From contig CBFHMJ010000032.1 of the NCBI GenBank assembly GCA_965656875.1, positions 1 through 64,000 on the forward strand: a DNA stretch of 64,000 bases. The letters are read 5' to 3'. Source of the DNA: CBFHMJ01 sp965656875. GTDB lineage: Bacteria; Pseudomonadota; Gammaproteobacteria; Enterobacterales; Alteromonadaceae. The first letter of the stretch is position 1; the number at the start of each line of letters is the position of its first letter. Below, piece by piece: positions 1 to 6,717 of the stretch. Made by a program: the position numbers and the translations under genes. The notes below the pieces were generated by a model. It did not search any database and was not told the origin of the DNA. It was given only the letters and a program-made list of their open reading frames with translations.

Positions 1-113
1 CAATGCAATTAATTGGAAAAATTAATCAAATCGAAAATATTAAAAGTGATTTAAATGCTGCTGGCTTTGAAGAGGTCGACGAAACTGAAGTAGCGGCCAT
101 TATTAATAGTTAG
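1..113 (+). pseudogene. 3' end of an unidentified ORF, possibly a toxin tip
   Basis: The frame beginning at position 3 (ATG 3-5) is open for 36 codons and ends at TAG 111-113. It may begin here or continue from outside the window, so only its C-terminus can be described: it is charged and ends in AAIINS. I recognise no family. It sits at the head of a series of Rhs-type toxin fragments and immunity genes, and its stop falls inside the next open frame, which starts at 110. A displaced toxin tip or small immunity protein would fit this place, but that is inference from position only. Confidence 0.35.
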
Positions 114-217
114 ATGTTGCAAAGAGGAGAGGTTTCCACGAAGTCTTAACCGAAGCTCCAATCAGCGGAACCACACGAAGTGCTCACCGTAACTCTGCTA
201 ATAAAGCGCTCACTAAT
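110..217 (+). pseudogene. Startless toxin-tip fragment in frame with the following DUF4272 gene
   Basis: The reading frame is open from 110 (after TAG 107-109) to the GTG at 218 and has no ATG, GTG or TTG before 218. It encodes a stretch with HEVLTEAPISGTTRSAHRNS, which resembles the start of a C-terminal nuclease core of Rhs-type toxins, although I cannot name the toxin family with confidence. The frame runs straight into the DUF4272 protein. The likely reading is that recombination or deletion joined the 5' part of a displaced toxin tip to the immunity-type gene behind it. Confidence 0.5.
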
Positions 218-721
218 GTGTTAGAAAACGATTCTGGCTTTGCTATTGTTGCTTGTTCTTATGGTTTTGATAAGCCTTCAACCATCCAATGGATGGCGCG
301 GGAAGGTGTTATAGATTATCTGAGCGATTCAGAAAGGAGCTTTCTTAATGATGGTGAAGGAGATATTTCATTCTTTCAATCACAAGTAGAGGGATTAAAT
401 GCTTTTGCTTGGGCATTGGGTTTTGTTAAGTCAATGCCTTTTGATTCTGCCTGCGACAATACTTTGATTAAGCGTTTCCCAGATATTAAAAACGATAAAA
501 GCTCTTCTGAATATAAAACTCAGTCCGCAGTTCGTTCTATCGCTCAACTCATATCTGTCTGTGATTTAGCCTATTGCCTTCATTGGGCGATAGTTAATGC
601 ACAGGTGAATGTTCAAGATTTACCCGGTGACGTAGGTCGCCACGTAATTATCGAAAGGCGTAGGGCTTTAGAGTGGATGTTATGTACTGATGACTGGGAT
701 GAAATAAGCCTGGATACCTAA
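218..721 (+). CDS. DUF4272 family protein, probable immunity protein
   Basis: The 167-residue protein starts at GTG 218. Its second half has the DUF4272 pattern: an AFAWALGFV segment, a CDLAYCLHWA helix and the terminal ERRRALEWMLCTDDWDEISLDT-like stretch (read in two parts: ERRRALEWML, then WDEISLDT). DUF4272 proteins often occur beside polymorphic toxins and are thought to act as immunity proteins in the cytoplasm. Family members are usually longer at the N-terminus, and here the frame continues upstream into a toxin-like fragment without a start codon, so the natural N-terminus may have been lost. A GC-rich hairpin follows the stop. The function is inferred from family and context. Confidence 0.7.
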   Translation: MLENDSGFAIVACSYGFDKPSTIQWMAREGVIDYLSDSERSFLNDGEGDISFFQSQVEGLNAFAWALGFVKSMPFDSACDNTLIKRFPDIKNDKSSSEYKTQSAVRSIAQLISVCDLAYCLHWAIVNAQVNVQDLPGDVGRHVIIERRRALEWMLCTDDWDEISLDT

Positions 722-727
722 GTTGAA

Positions 728-750
728 GCCCGCATCATGAGGGCATTTTT
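728..750 (+). terminator. Probable intrinsic terminator after the DUF4272 gene
   Basis: GCCC and GGGC arms enclose a CAT/ATG inner stem with single mismatches, and five T follow immediately. It lies 7 bases after the stop codon. Confidence 0.5.
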
Positions 751-870
751 AATGCGGCGCTTGTTGGATCACCGTATCCAGCATCTCCATCACACACTAC
801 TTCTTAGCTCTTGGCAGTAGCCTGGTGGCGTTCGGGATGCTAGACAAGATGAAATTCCGAGGAGTCGATA

Positions 871-1164
871 ATGAGTAAAATACTTTTGCAATTGGAGCAA
901 TGGTATAAAAACCAATGTGATGGCGATTGGGAGCATGAATTTGGAATTAAGATTGAAAACATTGACAACCCTGGCTGGAAAGTTTCAATTCCTCTTGAAA
1001 GAACTGCTCTTGAATTTAAACCATTCAAAGAAGTAACGATTGAAAGATCCGAAACTGATTGGGTGCAATGTATTAAAAGCGAAGGAAAATTCAATGCTTA
1101 TGGAAGAGTTTCAAATTTGAATGAAATACTAGAATTATTCATTGCTTGGGTTAATTCGAAATAA
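871..1164 (+). CDS. Imm53 family immunity protein
   Basis: The 97-residue protein has the Imm53 signature: an N-terminal LEQWYKNQCDGDWEHEFGI stretch, then ENIDNPGWKVSI, and a C-terminal helix ELFIAWVNSK. Imm53 proteins are predicted cytoplasmic immunity proteins of polymorphic toxin systems that neutralise a toxin encoded just upstream. The start is ATG 871 with GAGG about six bases upstream. An upstream frame without a clear start (ending FRGVDNE, TAA 876-878) overlaps this start by eight bases, the arrangement expected for a toxin tip followed by its immunity gene. No complete toxin is present. Confidence 0.85.
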   Translation: MSKILLQLEQWYKNQCDGDWEHEFGIKIENIDNPGWKVSIPLERTALEFKPFKEVTIERSETDWVQCIKSEGKFNAYGRVSNLNEILELFIAWVNSK

Positions 1165-1274
1165 CCGGCTATGGCTATGAGTACTCAAGTCTTCAGGATA
1201 GAAAGCTATATCGTCTTCCAAATAAATACGACAACTTTGGTAGAAAAAATAAGGAGAGGCCACCGCGACAGTAG
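1155..1274 (+). pseudogene. Startless open frame, probable toxin C-terminal remnant
   Basis: Between the Imm53 and DUF2750 genes a frame is open from 1155 (after TAA 1152-1154) to TAG 1272-1274. It has no start codon. It encodes a polar, tyrosine- and arginine-rich segment containing GYGYEYSSLQDRKLYRL and ending ERPPRQ, which reads like real protein rather than noise. It precedes the DUF2750 start by 24 bases. I take it as the last part of the toxin once paired with the next gene. No family is recognised. Confidence 0.4.
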
Positions 1275-1298
1275 CGGCGGTTTCGATAGGTTGAATAT

Positions 1299-1682
1299 AT
1301 GAAAATTAATCAAAAACAAATTGATGCTGTTATTGCTTTGCCTGGACAGAAAAGATATAGGACTTTTATAAAAGTTGTCGCTGATTGGGAAGAGGTTTGG
1401 GGGCTTTATCAGGATGGGTGGGCTTTAGCTGCTACTGATGACGGGAAACAGGTTTTTCCCGTATGGCCAGCAAAAGAGTATGCTCAATTATGTGCAGATA
1501 AAGAGTGGGCAGGTTATGAGCCTCAATCTTTTTCGCTGGAAGATTTTATGGATGAGCTACTACCTAATTTGAAAAACGATGGAGTACTGCCTGGAGTATT
1601 TTATACTCCATCTGACAATGGAGTTATTCCAACTGTTGATCAGCTACTTTCCGATCTAGGTGAAGAGTTAGAAAATTATTAA
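1299..1682 (+). CDS. DUF2750 family protein, probable immunity protein
   Basis: The 127-residue protein follows the DUF2750 pattern throughout: an N-terminal helix, KRYRTFIKVVADWEEVWGLY near residues 18-37, DGWAL, FPVWPAKEYAQLC near residues 53-65, and a C-terminal LEDFMDELLPNL followed by an acidic tail. DUF2750 proteins are small cytoplasmic proteins frequently found in orphan immunity arrays, although their biochemical activity is not known. The start is ATG 1299. An intrinsic terminator follows within ten bases, so it is probably the last gene of its small transcript. Confidence 0.8.
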   Translation: MKINQKQIDAVIALPGQKRYRTFIKVVADWEEVWGLYQDGWALAATDDGKQVFPVWPAKEYAQLCADKEWAGYEPQSFSLEDFMDELLPNLKNDGVLPGVFYTPSDNGVIPTVDQLLSDLGEELENY

Positions 1683-1689
1683 TGCATCT

Positions 1690-1710
1690 AGCCCCGCTTC
1701 CGCGGGGCTA
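1690..1710 (+). terminator. Intrinsic terminator after the DUF2750 gene
   Basis: AGCCCCGC and GCGGGGCT form a perfect eight-base stem around a four-base loop, followed by AATTATTT. Confidence 0.75.
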
Positions 1711-1720
1711 ATTATTTAAG

Positions 1721-1845
1721 CCTCAGCAAGAATTAGCTTCTTGTCTACACCTCAACAGTGTAAGGTGTCCCAATATCAAACCCAGCTTGCTCAAGCCAAA
1801 ATCCCCGCAAACTTATCCAGGGAATTTTACACCAGGCACCAGCGC
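1721..1845 (-). pseudogene. SymE-like toxin fragment (copy 1)
   Basis: Read on the minus strand, this stretch encodes AWCKIPWISLRGFWLEQAGF followed by DIGTPYTVEV and then a stop. The pattern of a short strand, GFWLEQAGF and G-x-P-Y-T-V is that of the AbrB-fold SymE family (type I toxins and Rhs-associated relatives). The frame stops early at a TAG where copy 2 has E-Y-G-K-K-L, and there is no start codon, so this is a remnant. It lies in a repeated block also present near 4.0 kb. Confidence 0.65.
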
Positions 1846-1930
1846 AGTATCCATCTGGGCAAAGACACATTCAAATACCGACATCTACTTTTTATCTTGT
1901 GGCCATCTCAATTTGCAACCAGATTTAACG

Positions 1931-2027
1931 ATGGCGAAACGCACAGAGCAACAATGGCAAGAATTATTTCAACAACACGATGACAGTAGCTTAATTGCTG
2001 CACAGTTCTGTCTAAACAACAAACTGT
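1931..2027 (+). mobile_element. IS66-type TnpA N-terminal remnant (copy 1)
   Basis: The translation from ATG 1931 begins MAKRTEQQWQELFQQHDDSS and continues into LIAAQFCLNNKL. This matches the helix-turn-helix start of the small accessory protein TnpA of IS66-family elements, in which a WQ-x-L-F/I-x-Q-x(5)-SGLS-x(3)-FC pattern is typical. The rest of tnpA, tnpB and tnpC are absent; Rhs core sequence begins about ten bases later, so the element is only a scar. Confidence 0.6.
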
Positions 2028-2039
2028 GTTTCAGCTTAC

Positions 2040-3209
2040 ACCACCACAACGCTGTATGTGGGAAATCTGGAGATTGAAACCCAACCGGACGGACTGACAC
2101 AGACCAAACGTTACGTGGGTAACAATGTCATTGATACTCATCGCAGTAACGGCACCCGCACCACGCATTACCTCGGTCATGACCACATTGGCTCCATCGA
2201 CATCATTACCGATGAAGCAGGAACCTTACTGGAAAACCTGAGTTTTGACCTGTGGGGCAATCGTCGTGACGCGACGGGCTGGTCTGTGGTGCAACAGCCG
2301 TTTACGCAGCTGAGTCTGGACACCGTGCTGAATATCACCCGTCGGGGCTTCACCGGGCATGAACATGTGGACCATGCGGATGTTATCCACATGAACGGCC
2401 GGATTTACGACCCGACCCTGGGCCGCTTAATGCAGGCCGACCCCATCGTGCAGCAACCGGAAAACCTGCAAAACCTGAATCGTTACACCTATGTGTTTAA
2501 TAACCCGCTGAGTTACACGGACCCGACGGGGTATTGTGCCGCGTCATCGTTCAGCACAAAACAACCAGGATGTGATGTTCAGCAACAGGCCGAAGTCGCT
2601 GCGGTGACTAATGACAAAGAAACCAAAGAAGCGAAGGAGAATGAAGGGGCGGCGGCGAGTGAGTCGAACGAAAGCGGAGGCTGGTTGATGCGGTCGACGT
2701 GATTGGAGCCGCTACAGCGGCCGTTATTCTGCTGGAAACCACCACAGACCTGGTGCCGAACCCGGGCGATGTGACAGAAACCGACACATTCAGCGCTGCG
2801 GTAATGATTTCCCTGAATGACCTGCATCGCCGGGAAGCGACGTATAACTTTACCGTAGATGAGTTTCACTCGTAATATGTGTCGCAGGACAGGGTGTTGG
2901 TTCATAATCAGGATGAAAACGGAAAGAGAAAGTATAAATGCGTTGGTTCTGGTGATGGAGAGGTTGCAAAGAAAGTACTCCCTAAATCACCTACCGGAAA
3001 AGGTTCAGTTCCACCTGGCCAATGTGACCCTAAACGAGTCTGGACTAAGAAAGAGAAAAGCGACGCATTAGACCAGCGTAATGGGAAATGTGATGGTTGT
3101 GGCAATGATATCAGTGTGGATGATGCCAGACGGCATCATATAATGATGGTAGTCGTACAACCGATGATAACTTAGCGATCCTTGCCATAAAGATATTCAT
3201 AGAAAATGA
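2040..3209 (+). pseudogene. Truncated, disrupted Rhs protein with HINT-like linker and HNH nuclease tip
   Basis: The frame entering at 2040 encodes Rhs repeat core: TLYVGNLEIE, HYLGHDHIGSIDIITDEAG, GFTGHEHVD, the conserved end of the shell MNGRIYDPTLGRLMQADPIV and NRYTYVFNNPLSYTDPTGY. The N-terminal part of the protein is missing. The variable tip then runs to TGA 2700-2702. A shift near 2680 opens a second frame with TYNFTVDEFHS and, after an in-frame TAA, YVSQDRVLVHN, which is the end of a pretoxin HINT-type domain. An HNH toxin follows: KCDGCGNDISVDDARRHHI, with YNDGSRTTDDNLAIL and CHKDIHRK recoverable only in shifted frames. The original stop would overlap the next start as ATGA at 3206. 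At least four lesions make the toxin non-functional. Confidence 0.85.
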
Positions 3210-3940
3210 CGAATCAAACTAAAAAGGCAATATTAGATAAAATTAAGTCTGACATTGCTAATGACGGGCAACATATATATGTGATTTTAGGTGGTGCTTC
3301 GCCCAGATTCGCATACACAATAGGGGTAAGCGAGTCGTCCAAATACGAATTAATCCTGGCTGGAGCTTTATATTATTCCGTTGATGAAGTTGAGAAAATT
3401 ATTAACGGGATTGCATCAGAATTACGAGCAGGTAAGCCCTGGCAATCAATTAACTTTGTACTTGATTCATCTGGATCATTTTCACTTCGTGAAGTCGATT
3501 CTTCATGGGGGAATAAAATGATGTTGGGGGCATTAGATTATTACAGTGTTAGTGACGTATCAGCGTTGCAAATTATTCCAGATGAAGAGCACTGGACAGT
3601 AGATATACCGGATTTAACGAAGCCCTGGAGTCCAACGTTAGAGCCTGTTTGGCAATGGCTAGATCAGAAGTGGCAATATCCAGTGCCGGAAAGCTCAATT
3701 GCGATAACAAATTTAGATGCTTTGAAAGGCCATTCGATCACAGAGGTGATGCGTTGGGAGCAAGAACAGTGGGAAATGTTTGTTGGAGCTGGGCCTGATG
3801 TTCCAAAAGAGGATATACGAGAAGTATCTTTAGGAACTCTTTTAGGTGCGGATCAAACACTTTTCCTTGTAGCAAATTTGGCTGTTGGAAAAGGGCTTTG
3901 GCGTGACCTTTCTGATTTAAAATGGAATCCTTGGGGATAA
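3206..3940 (+). CDS. DUF4262 domain protein, probable immunity to the HNH toxin
   Basis: The 244-residue protein has a DUF4262-type N-terminal domain: helix to about residue 18, then GQHIYVILGG, FAYTIGVSES and a helix with YYSVDEVEKIINGI. The C-terminal half (from about residue 130) is rich in tryptophan and I do not recognise it. DUF4262 proteins are common beside polymorphic toxins. The start ATG overlaps the reconstructed stop of the HNH toxin by ATGA, so this is very likely its cognate immunity gene. It is intact while the toxin is broken. An intrinsic terminator follows. Confidence 0.75.
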   Translation: MTNQTKKAILDKIKSDIANDGQHIYVILGGASPRFAYTIGVSESSKYELILAGALYYSVDEVEKIINGIASELRAGKPWQSINFVLDSSGSFSLREVDSSWGNKMMLGALDYYSVSDVSALQIIPDEEHWTVDIPDLTKPWSPTLEPVWQWLDQKWQYPVPESSIAITNLDALKGHSITEVMRWEQEQWEMFVGAGPDVPKEDIREVSLGTLLGADQTLFLVANLAVGKGLWRDLSDLKWNPWG

Positions 3941-3954
3941 CGTAATCTTTGAAA

Positions 3955-3990
3955 AACAGCGGCAAGGCTTTAACCTTAGCCGCTGTTTTT
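3955..3990 (+). terminator. Intrinsic terminator after the DUF4262 gene
   Basis: AACAGCGGC with AAGG pairs with CCTT and GCCGCTGTT around a short loop, and a T tract follows. It may also serve minus-strand transcripts. Confidence 0.85.
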
Positions 3991-4325
3991 ATTTAAGCCA
4001 CAGTAAAAATCAACTTCTTGCCATACTCCTCAATAGTGTAAGGTCTCCCAATCTCAAACCCGGCTTGCTCAAGCCAAAATCCTCGTAAGTTAATCCTGGG
4101 AATCTTACGCCAGGCGCCAGTGCCGTTATCGTTTTTAAAAGGTGGTTAGCCAGAAACCGTCCGGACAAAGCCACATTCAACTACTGACATCTATTCTTTA
4201 TCCTGTGCGCTATCTCAATCTGCAACTGGATTTTTAATGGCGAAACGCACAGAGCAACAATGGCGGTCGTTTTTTTCAACTGTACGATGGCTGTAGCTTA
4301 ACCGTCCGTGTCTTCGTCCAATAAC
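3988..4325. repeat. Degenerate repeat, copy 2 (SymE-like plus IS66 TnpA-like fragments)
   Basis: This is the second copy of the block at 1712-2030. The TnpA-like part starts at ATG 4237 (MAKRTEQQWRSFF) and needs a frameshift to continue as QLYDGCSLTVRVFVQ. Copy 2 preserves the SymE-like end better and the TnpA part worse than copy 1. Confidence 0.75.
3993..4133 (-). pseudogene. SymE-like toxin fragment (copy 2)
   Basis: The minus strand encodes NDNGTGAWRKIPRINLRGFW, continuing LEQAGFEIGRPYTIEEYGKK and ending LIFTVA-stop. This is an uninterrupted SymE-type AbrB-like domain through its natural C-terminus. Upstream, the frame meets a stop (TVSG-stop) about six codons before this point and no start codon is present, so the N-terminus is lost. 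Family members act as SOS-linked toxins or Rhs-associated proteins; this copy is probably silent. Confidence 0.7.
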
Positions 4326-4329
4326 GAAG

Positions 4330-4464
4330 GGTTTTATCGCTCATTCTGCGCGGTTATTATCAATTGTGGTGATAGCTACTAAAGCGGTAAGCCTGAAAAA
4401 TATTCATAACGCGGTTCGTCATACTGTGGGAGTAGTGATTTTACGGAATCCATCGGGGAAGTGA
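4330..4464 (+). pseudogene. Possible toxin remnant ahead of the SUKH gene
   Basis: A frame without a convincing start runs through KAVSLKNIHNAVRHTVGVVI and ends ILRNPSGK at TGA 4462-4464, just before the SUKH gene start. No family is recognised. Its position, directly ahead of an immunity gene, is the only argument that it is a toxin C-terminus. Confidence 0.25.
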
Positions 4465-4469
4465 AATTT

Positions 4470-4943
4470 ATGAGTGTTAACTTTTCGAACCCAGTTGCAA
4501 TCTTGCAAAGTGAGATAGATTACTTTGCCCAAGGTGCCGGTATTAATATGTCGGAAAAATTTAAGAAGTATTTGCAAGAATTTAATGGTGCTGAGCCAGA
4601 GACAAATATTTTTTCAATTAATGAGAGAAACGAATCAGGAGTCAGTAGATTGATTCCAGTTTCTGTAATGATTGAGGAACAAAAGTATCTGGATAACGTT
4701 GAAAAAAGTGTTTTTCCAATCGCATGGGCAGAAGGTGGTAACTATGTGGTTGTTGATTTTGATAAAAACGAGTCTATTTATTTTTGGGATCATGAAGAGC
4801 CTGAAAACCAAATCTTGCTTGGGTTTGATGTTTATGATTTCTTATCGAAATTAAAACCTTTTAACGCTGATAGTGTGGAACTTAAAGAAGGACAGGTGGA
4901 ATCCGCCTGGATAGATCCTGATTTCTTAAAAAGCCTTAAATAA
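4470..4943 (+). CDS. SMI1/KNR4 (SUKH) family immunity protein
   Basis: The protein (157 residues from ATG 4470; a GTG at 4461 would add three) shows the SUKH layout: FKKYLQEFNGAEPETNIFSI near the start, FPIAWAEGGNYVVVDFDKNE in the centre, YFWDHEEPENQILL and a last helix VYDFLSKLKPF. SUKH proteins are immunity proteins against diverse nuclease and other toxins of contact-dependent and Rhs systems and act in the cytoplasm. ATG 4470 is preferred because GGGGAAG lies ten bases upstream of it but abuts the GTG. The neighbours are toxin scars, so it appears orphaned. Confidence 0.8.
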   Translation: MSVNFSNPVAILQSEIDYFAQGAGINMSEKFKKYLQEFNGAEPETNIFSINERNESGVSRLIPVSVMIEEQKYLDNVEKSVFPIAWAEGGNYVVVDFDKNESIYFWDHEEPENQILLGFDVYDFLSKLKPFNADSVELKEGQVESAWIDPDFLKSLK

Positions 4944-5082
4944 TATATCTGAACCTGCATTAGCGGGCTCAGACATATGCCAAAGTCTTTGGATGTGGTT
5001 CAGCGATGCGACAATTATTTCCCGACACACGATTGGATTAAATCACAATCAATGAACTCAGTGTGATGGAATAAAAACCGAC

Positions 5083-5154
5083 ATGTTTAGCATTGAGGTA
5101 GTGGTCAATAATCAGGGTAAAACAGTTTGTCAGTTGGCTGATGGCATGTATTAA
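5083..5154 (+). pseudogene. Short remnant ahead of the barstar-fusion gene
   Basis: The frame from ATG 5083 reads MFSIEVVVNNQGKTVCQLAD and ends GMY at TAA 5152-5154; it stays open upstream to about 5055. It ends 17 bases before the barstar-fusion gene. It looks like the last strand segment of a toxin domain, but no family is recognised. The flanking 4944-5080 stretch holds nothing else I can support. Confidence 0.3.
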
Positions 5155-5171
5155 AGGAAGGAAAAGTTGCG

Positions 5172-5924
5172 GTGAATGTACAGGTTAGACCTACGTTTTT
5201 ATTGTTTTTGGAACGTGATAAAGAGGAACTGGTTGGTTCATTTCATGATGTCGATGGGATTGAACAGCCTCTCATGGAAACAGGCTTCTGTGATGAAATC
5301 AGGCTTTTTAATGGTTTTTTCAGTCCTTCTTTTAATGACAAAAGTGACCTTGTGTGTGGTGATATAAGGGTAGGTATTTGTGATGAGGACGGTGAATTAA
5401 TGGCATCTTTCTCAGGTGTGGCCGAGGAGTTTGTTATTTCTGAGGTGAACAATGCACTGGAGATTACTTTAAAAGGAGAAGGTTTGCCTTGTATGTCTAA
5501 TGGTGCTTTATCGATATGGATGAACCGGAGAAAAGGTGTGCCAGTGAATAAAGGAAGCTGGATCGATCTTAGTTCGAGCGAGCGTGAAGCCTGGTTAGAA
5601 GTTGCTTTATTAGATGCACGAAAACGCCCAATAAGGATTGAAAAAAGAATGGTTGACATAGATGGTGCGCTTGTTCGGGATAAAGTGAGTTTTTTATGTT
5701 CTTTTGGAGAAGCCGTCTTTGGTCCCGGTGGTTATATTGGTAGAGACCTGGACGGACTTAAGGATTGCTTAACTGGCGGATTTGGGTTTGAACCACCGTT
5801 ACAATTGCACTGGGTCAATTCAACATTATCAGAAGAGAGTTTCAGACGCTGTGGCGAAAGTGATAGTTACAGGGGGATATTAGACGTGTTAAAAAGGGCA
5901 AACGTACAGGTTGTATTTGATTAG
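5172..5924 (+). CDS. Immunity protein with C-terminal barstar domain
   Basis: The 250-residue protein starts at GTG 5172 with AAGGAAGGAAAAG upstream. Residues about 163-250 match barstar (inhibitor of barnase-type ribonucleases): DIDGALVRDKVSFLCSFGEA, then FGPGGYIGRDLDGLKDCLTG and LHWVNSTLSEESF with a final beta strand VQVVFD. Barstar binds the nuclease active site with its acidic helix, and the helix here (RDLDGLKDCL) keeps acidic residues. Residues 1-160 form a separate mostly beta domain I do not recognise. This two-domain form suggests immunity to two targets or an accessory recognition domain; that is inference. No barnase-like toxin is visible nearby. Confidence 0.8.
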   Translation: MNVQVRPTFLLFLERDKEELVGSFHDVDGIEQPLMETGFCDEIRLFNGFFSPSFNDKSDLVCGDIRVGICDEDGELMASFSGVAEEFVISEVNNALEITLKGEGLPCMSNGALSIWMNRRKGVPVNKGSWIDLSSSEREAWLEVALLDARKRPIRIEKRMVDIDGALVRDKVSFLCSFGEAVFGPGGYIGRDLDGLKDCLTGGFGFEPPLQLHWVNSTLSEESFRRCGESDSYRGILDVLKRANVQVVFD

Positions 5925-5947
5925 GGTCAGGTATTTAATCGGCAATC

Positions 5948-6050
5948 AGTTTAAACGATAGTTTCCTGTCATACAGGCGCGTCAGTGTGAGGCGTTCCAA
6001 TCTCATTTCATCTTATCTCGATTCTGGCTTGTTCAAGTCAAAAACTGAAA
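5948..6050 (-). pseudogene. SymE-like fragment (copy 3, most degraded)
   Basis: The minus strand contains LEQARIEI, a stop, NEIGTP and, after a frame change, RLTLTRLYDRKLSFKLIAD-stop. This matches the central GFWLEQAGF-x-I-G-x-P turn and the last strand of SymE-like domains. Only this part of the 320-bp repeat is detectable here. The rest of 5925-6276 shows nothing I can support. Confidence 0.5.
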
Positions 6051-6276
6051 GTTACTGCACATTCCGGTATATCTTTTCTACTTGTTTTTTTCAGCCACTC
6101 TCAGTGTCGTCGACAATAATATCAGTGATAAAACGTAATAGCTTTGTGCCTGAAAAATCACGATAAGTTGGGTTTTCCTGTGATGGTGCAGAGTATAGAG
6201 CAAGCCCTAAAAGCTTTTTAAATCTGAATATGGCAAAGTACTCTCGGTCAGTTGATGTTGATATAAGGATAAATCG

Positions 6277-6717
6277 ATGAGTAAACGAGTGGGGGTGGCT
6301 TTGCTGGTGTTGGTTGCCTTGATTGCTGGCGGAACGGCGTTGGCGCATTTGTCGTGTATTTACTTTGGACCTGAGTGTTATGCGGCGCAGATGGCACCGC
6401 CTGTGATTGTTGAGTCGGCGAAAGTTGGAGGTTGGTTGGCTCCTGTTGGCACAGTGCTGGTAGCGGGTATTTTTCTGGTCTGGGCGTTGTATGGATTATC
6501 TGCCGCCAAATTGATTCCGAGATTACTTTGGTTAACACCTGTGGTCTATCTGATTGGTGCATTGTGTGTAATTCGTGGATTGTTGCCGATCCAGTTGTGG
6601 TTGCGTCATCCTGAAAAAGTTAGCGATCCGGTGATGATCGTGGGCCTCGTATGGTTGGCATCGGGATTAATGTACATTTTGGGTTATCGCGCAGTCAGAA
6701 AGAGTCGCGAGTGTTGA
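6277..6717 (+). CDS. Small inner-membrane protein, unknown function
   Basis: The 146-residue protein has four predicted membrane segments: about residues 5-25, 52-75, 82-102 and 118-138. A short periplasmic-type loop near residues 27-45 contains two cysteines (SCIYFGPECY). The C-terminus is basic (RAVRKSREC). I recognise no family. The start is ATG 6277 with AAGGA about nine bases upstream. Its stop codon lies inside a GTTGACCTTT motif that recurs across the window. It stands alone between the Rhs remnant and the amylase. Confidence 0.6.
   Translation: MSKRVGVALLVLVALIAGGTALAHLSCIYFGPECYAAQMAPPVIVESAKVGGWLAPVGTVLVAGIFLVWALYGLSAAKLIPRLLWLTPVVYLIGALCVIRGLLPIQLWLRHPEKVSDPVMIVGLVWLASGLMYILGYRAVRKSREC

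Larger units (their letters stand above)
1712..2030. repeat. Degenerate repeat, copy 1 (SymE-like plus IS66 TnpA-like fragments)
   Basis: This block and 3988-4325 align over about 320 bases. Shared runs include GGCTTGCTCAAGCCAAAATC (one difference), ATCTCAATxTGCAAC and ATGGCGAAACGCACAGAGCA. Each copy carries a SymE-like fragment on the minus strand and a TnpA-like fragment on the plus strand. Copy 2 has about 30 extra bases in the middle. The pair probably marks past recombination within the Rhs locus. Confidence 0.75.

Noticed and set aside
2177..2392. Minus-strand ORF across the Rhs core
   Set aside because: Shadow of the Rhs coding frame; the plus-strand frame has clear Rhs motifs.
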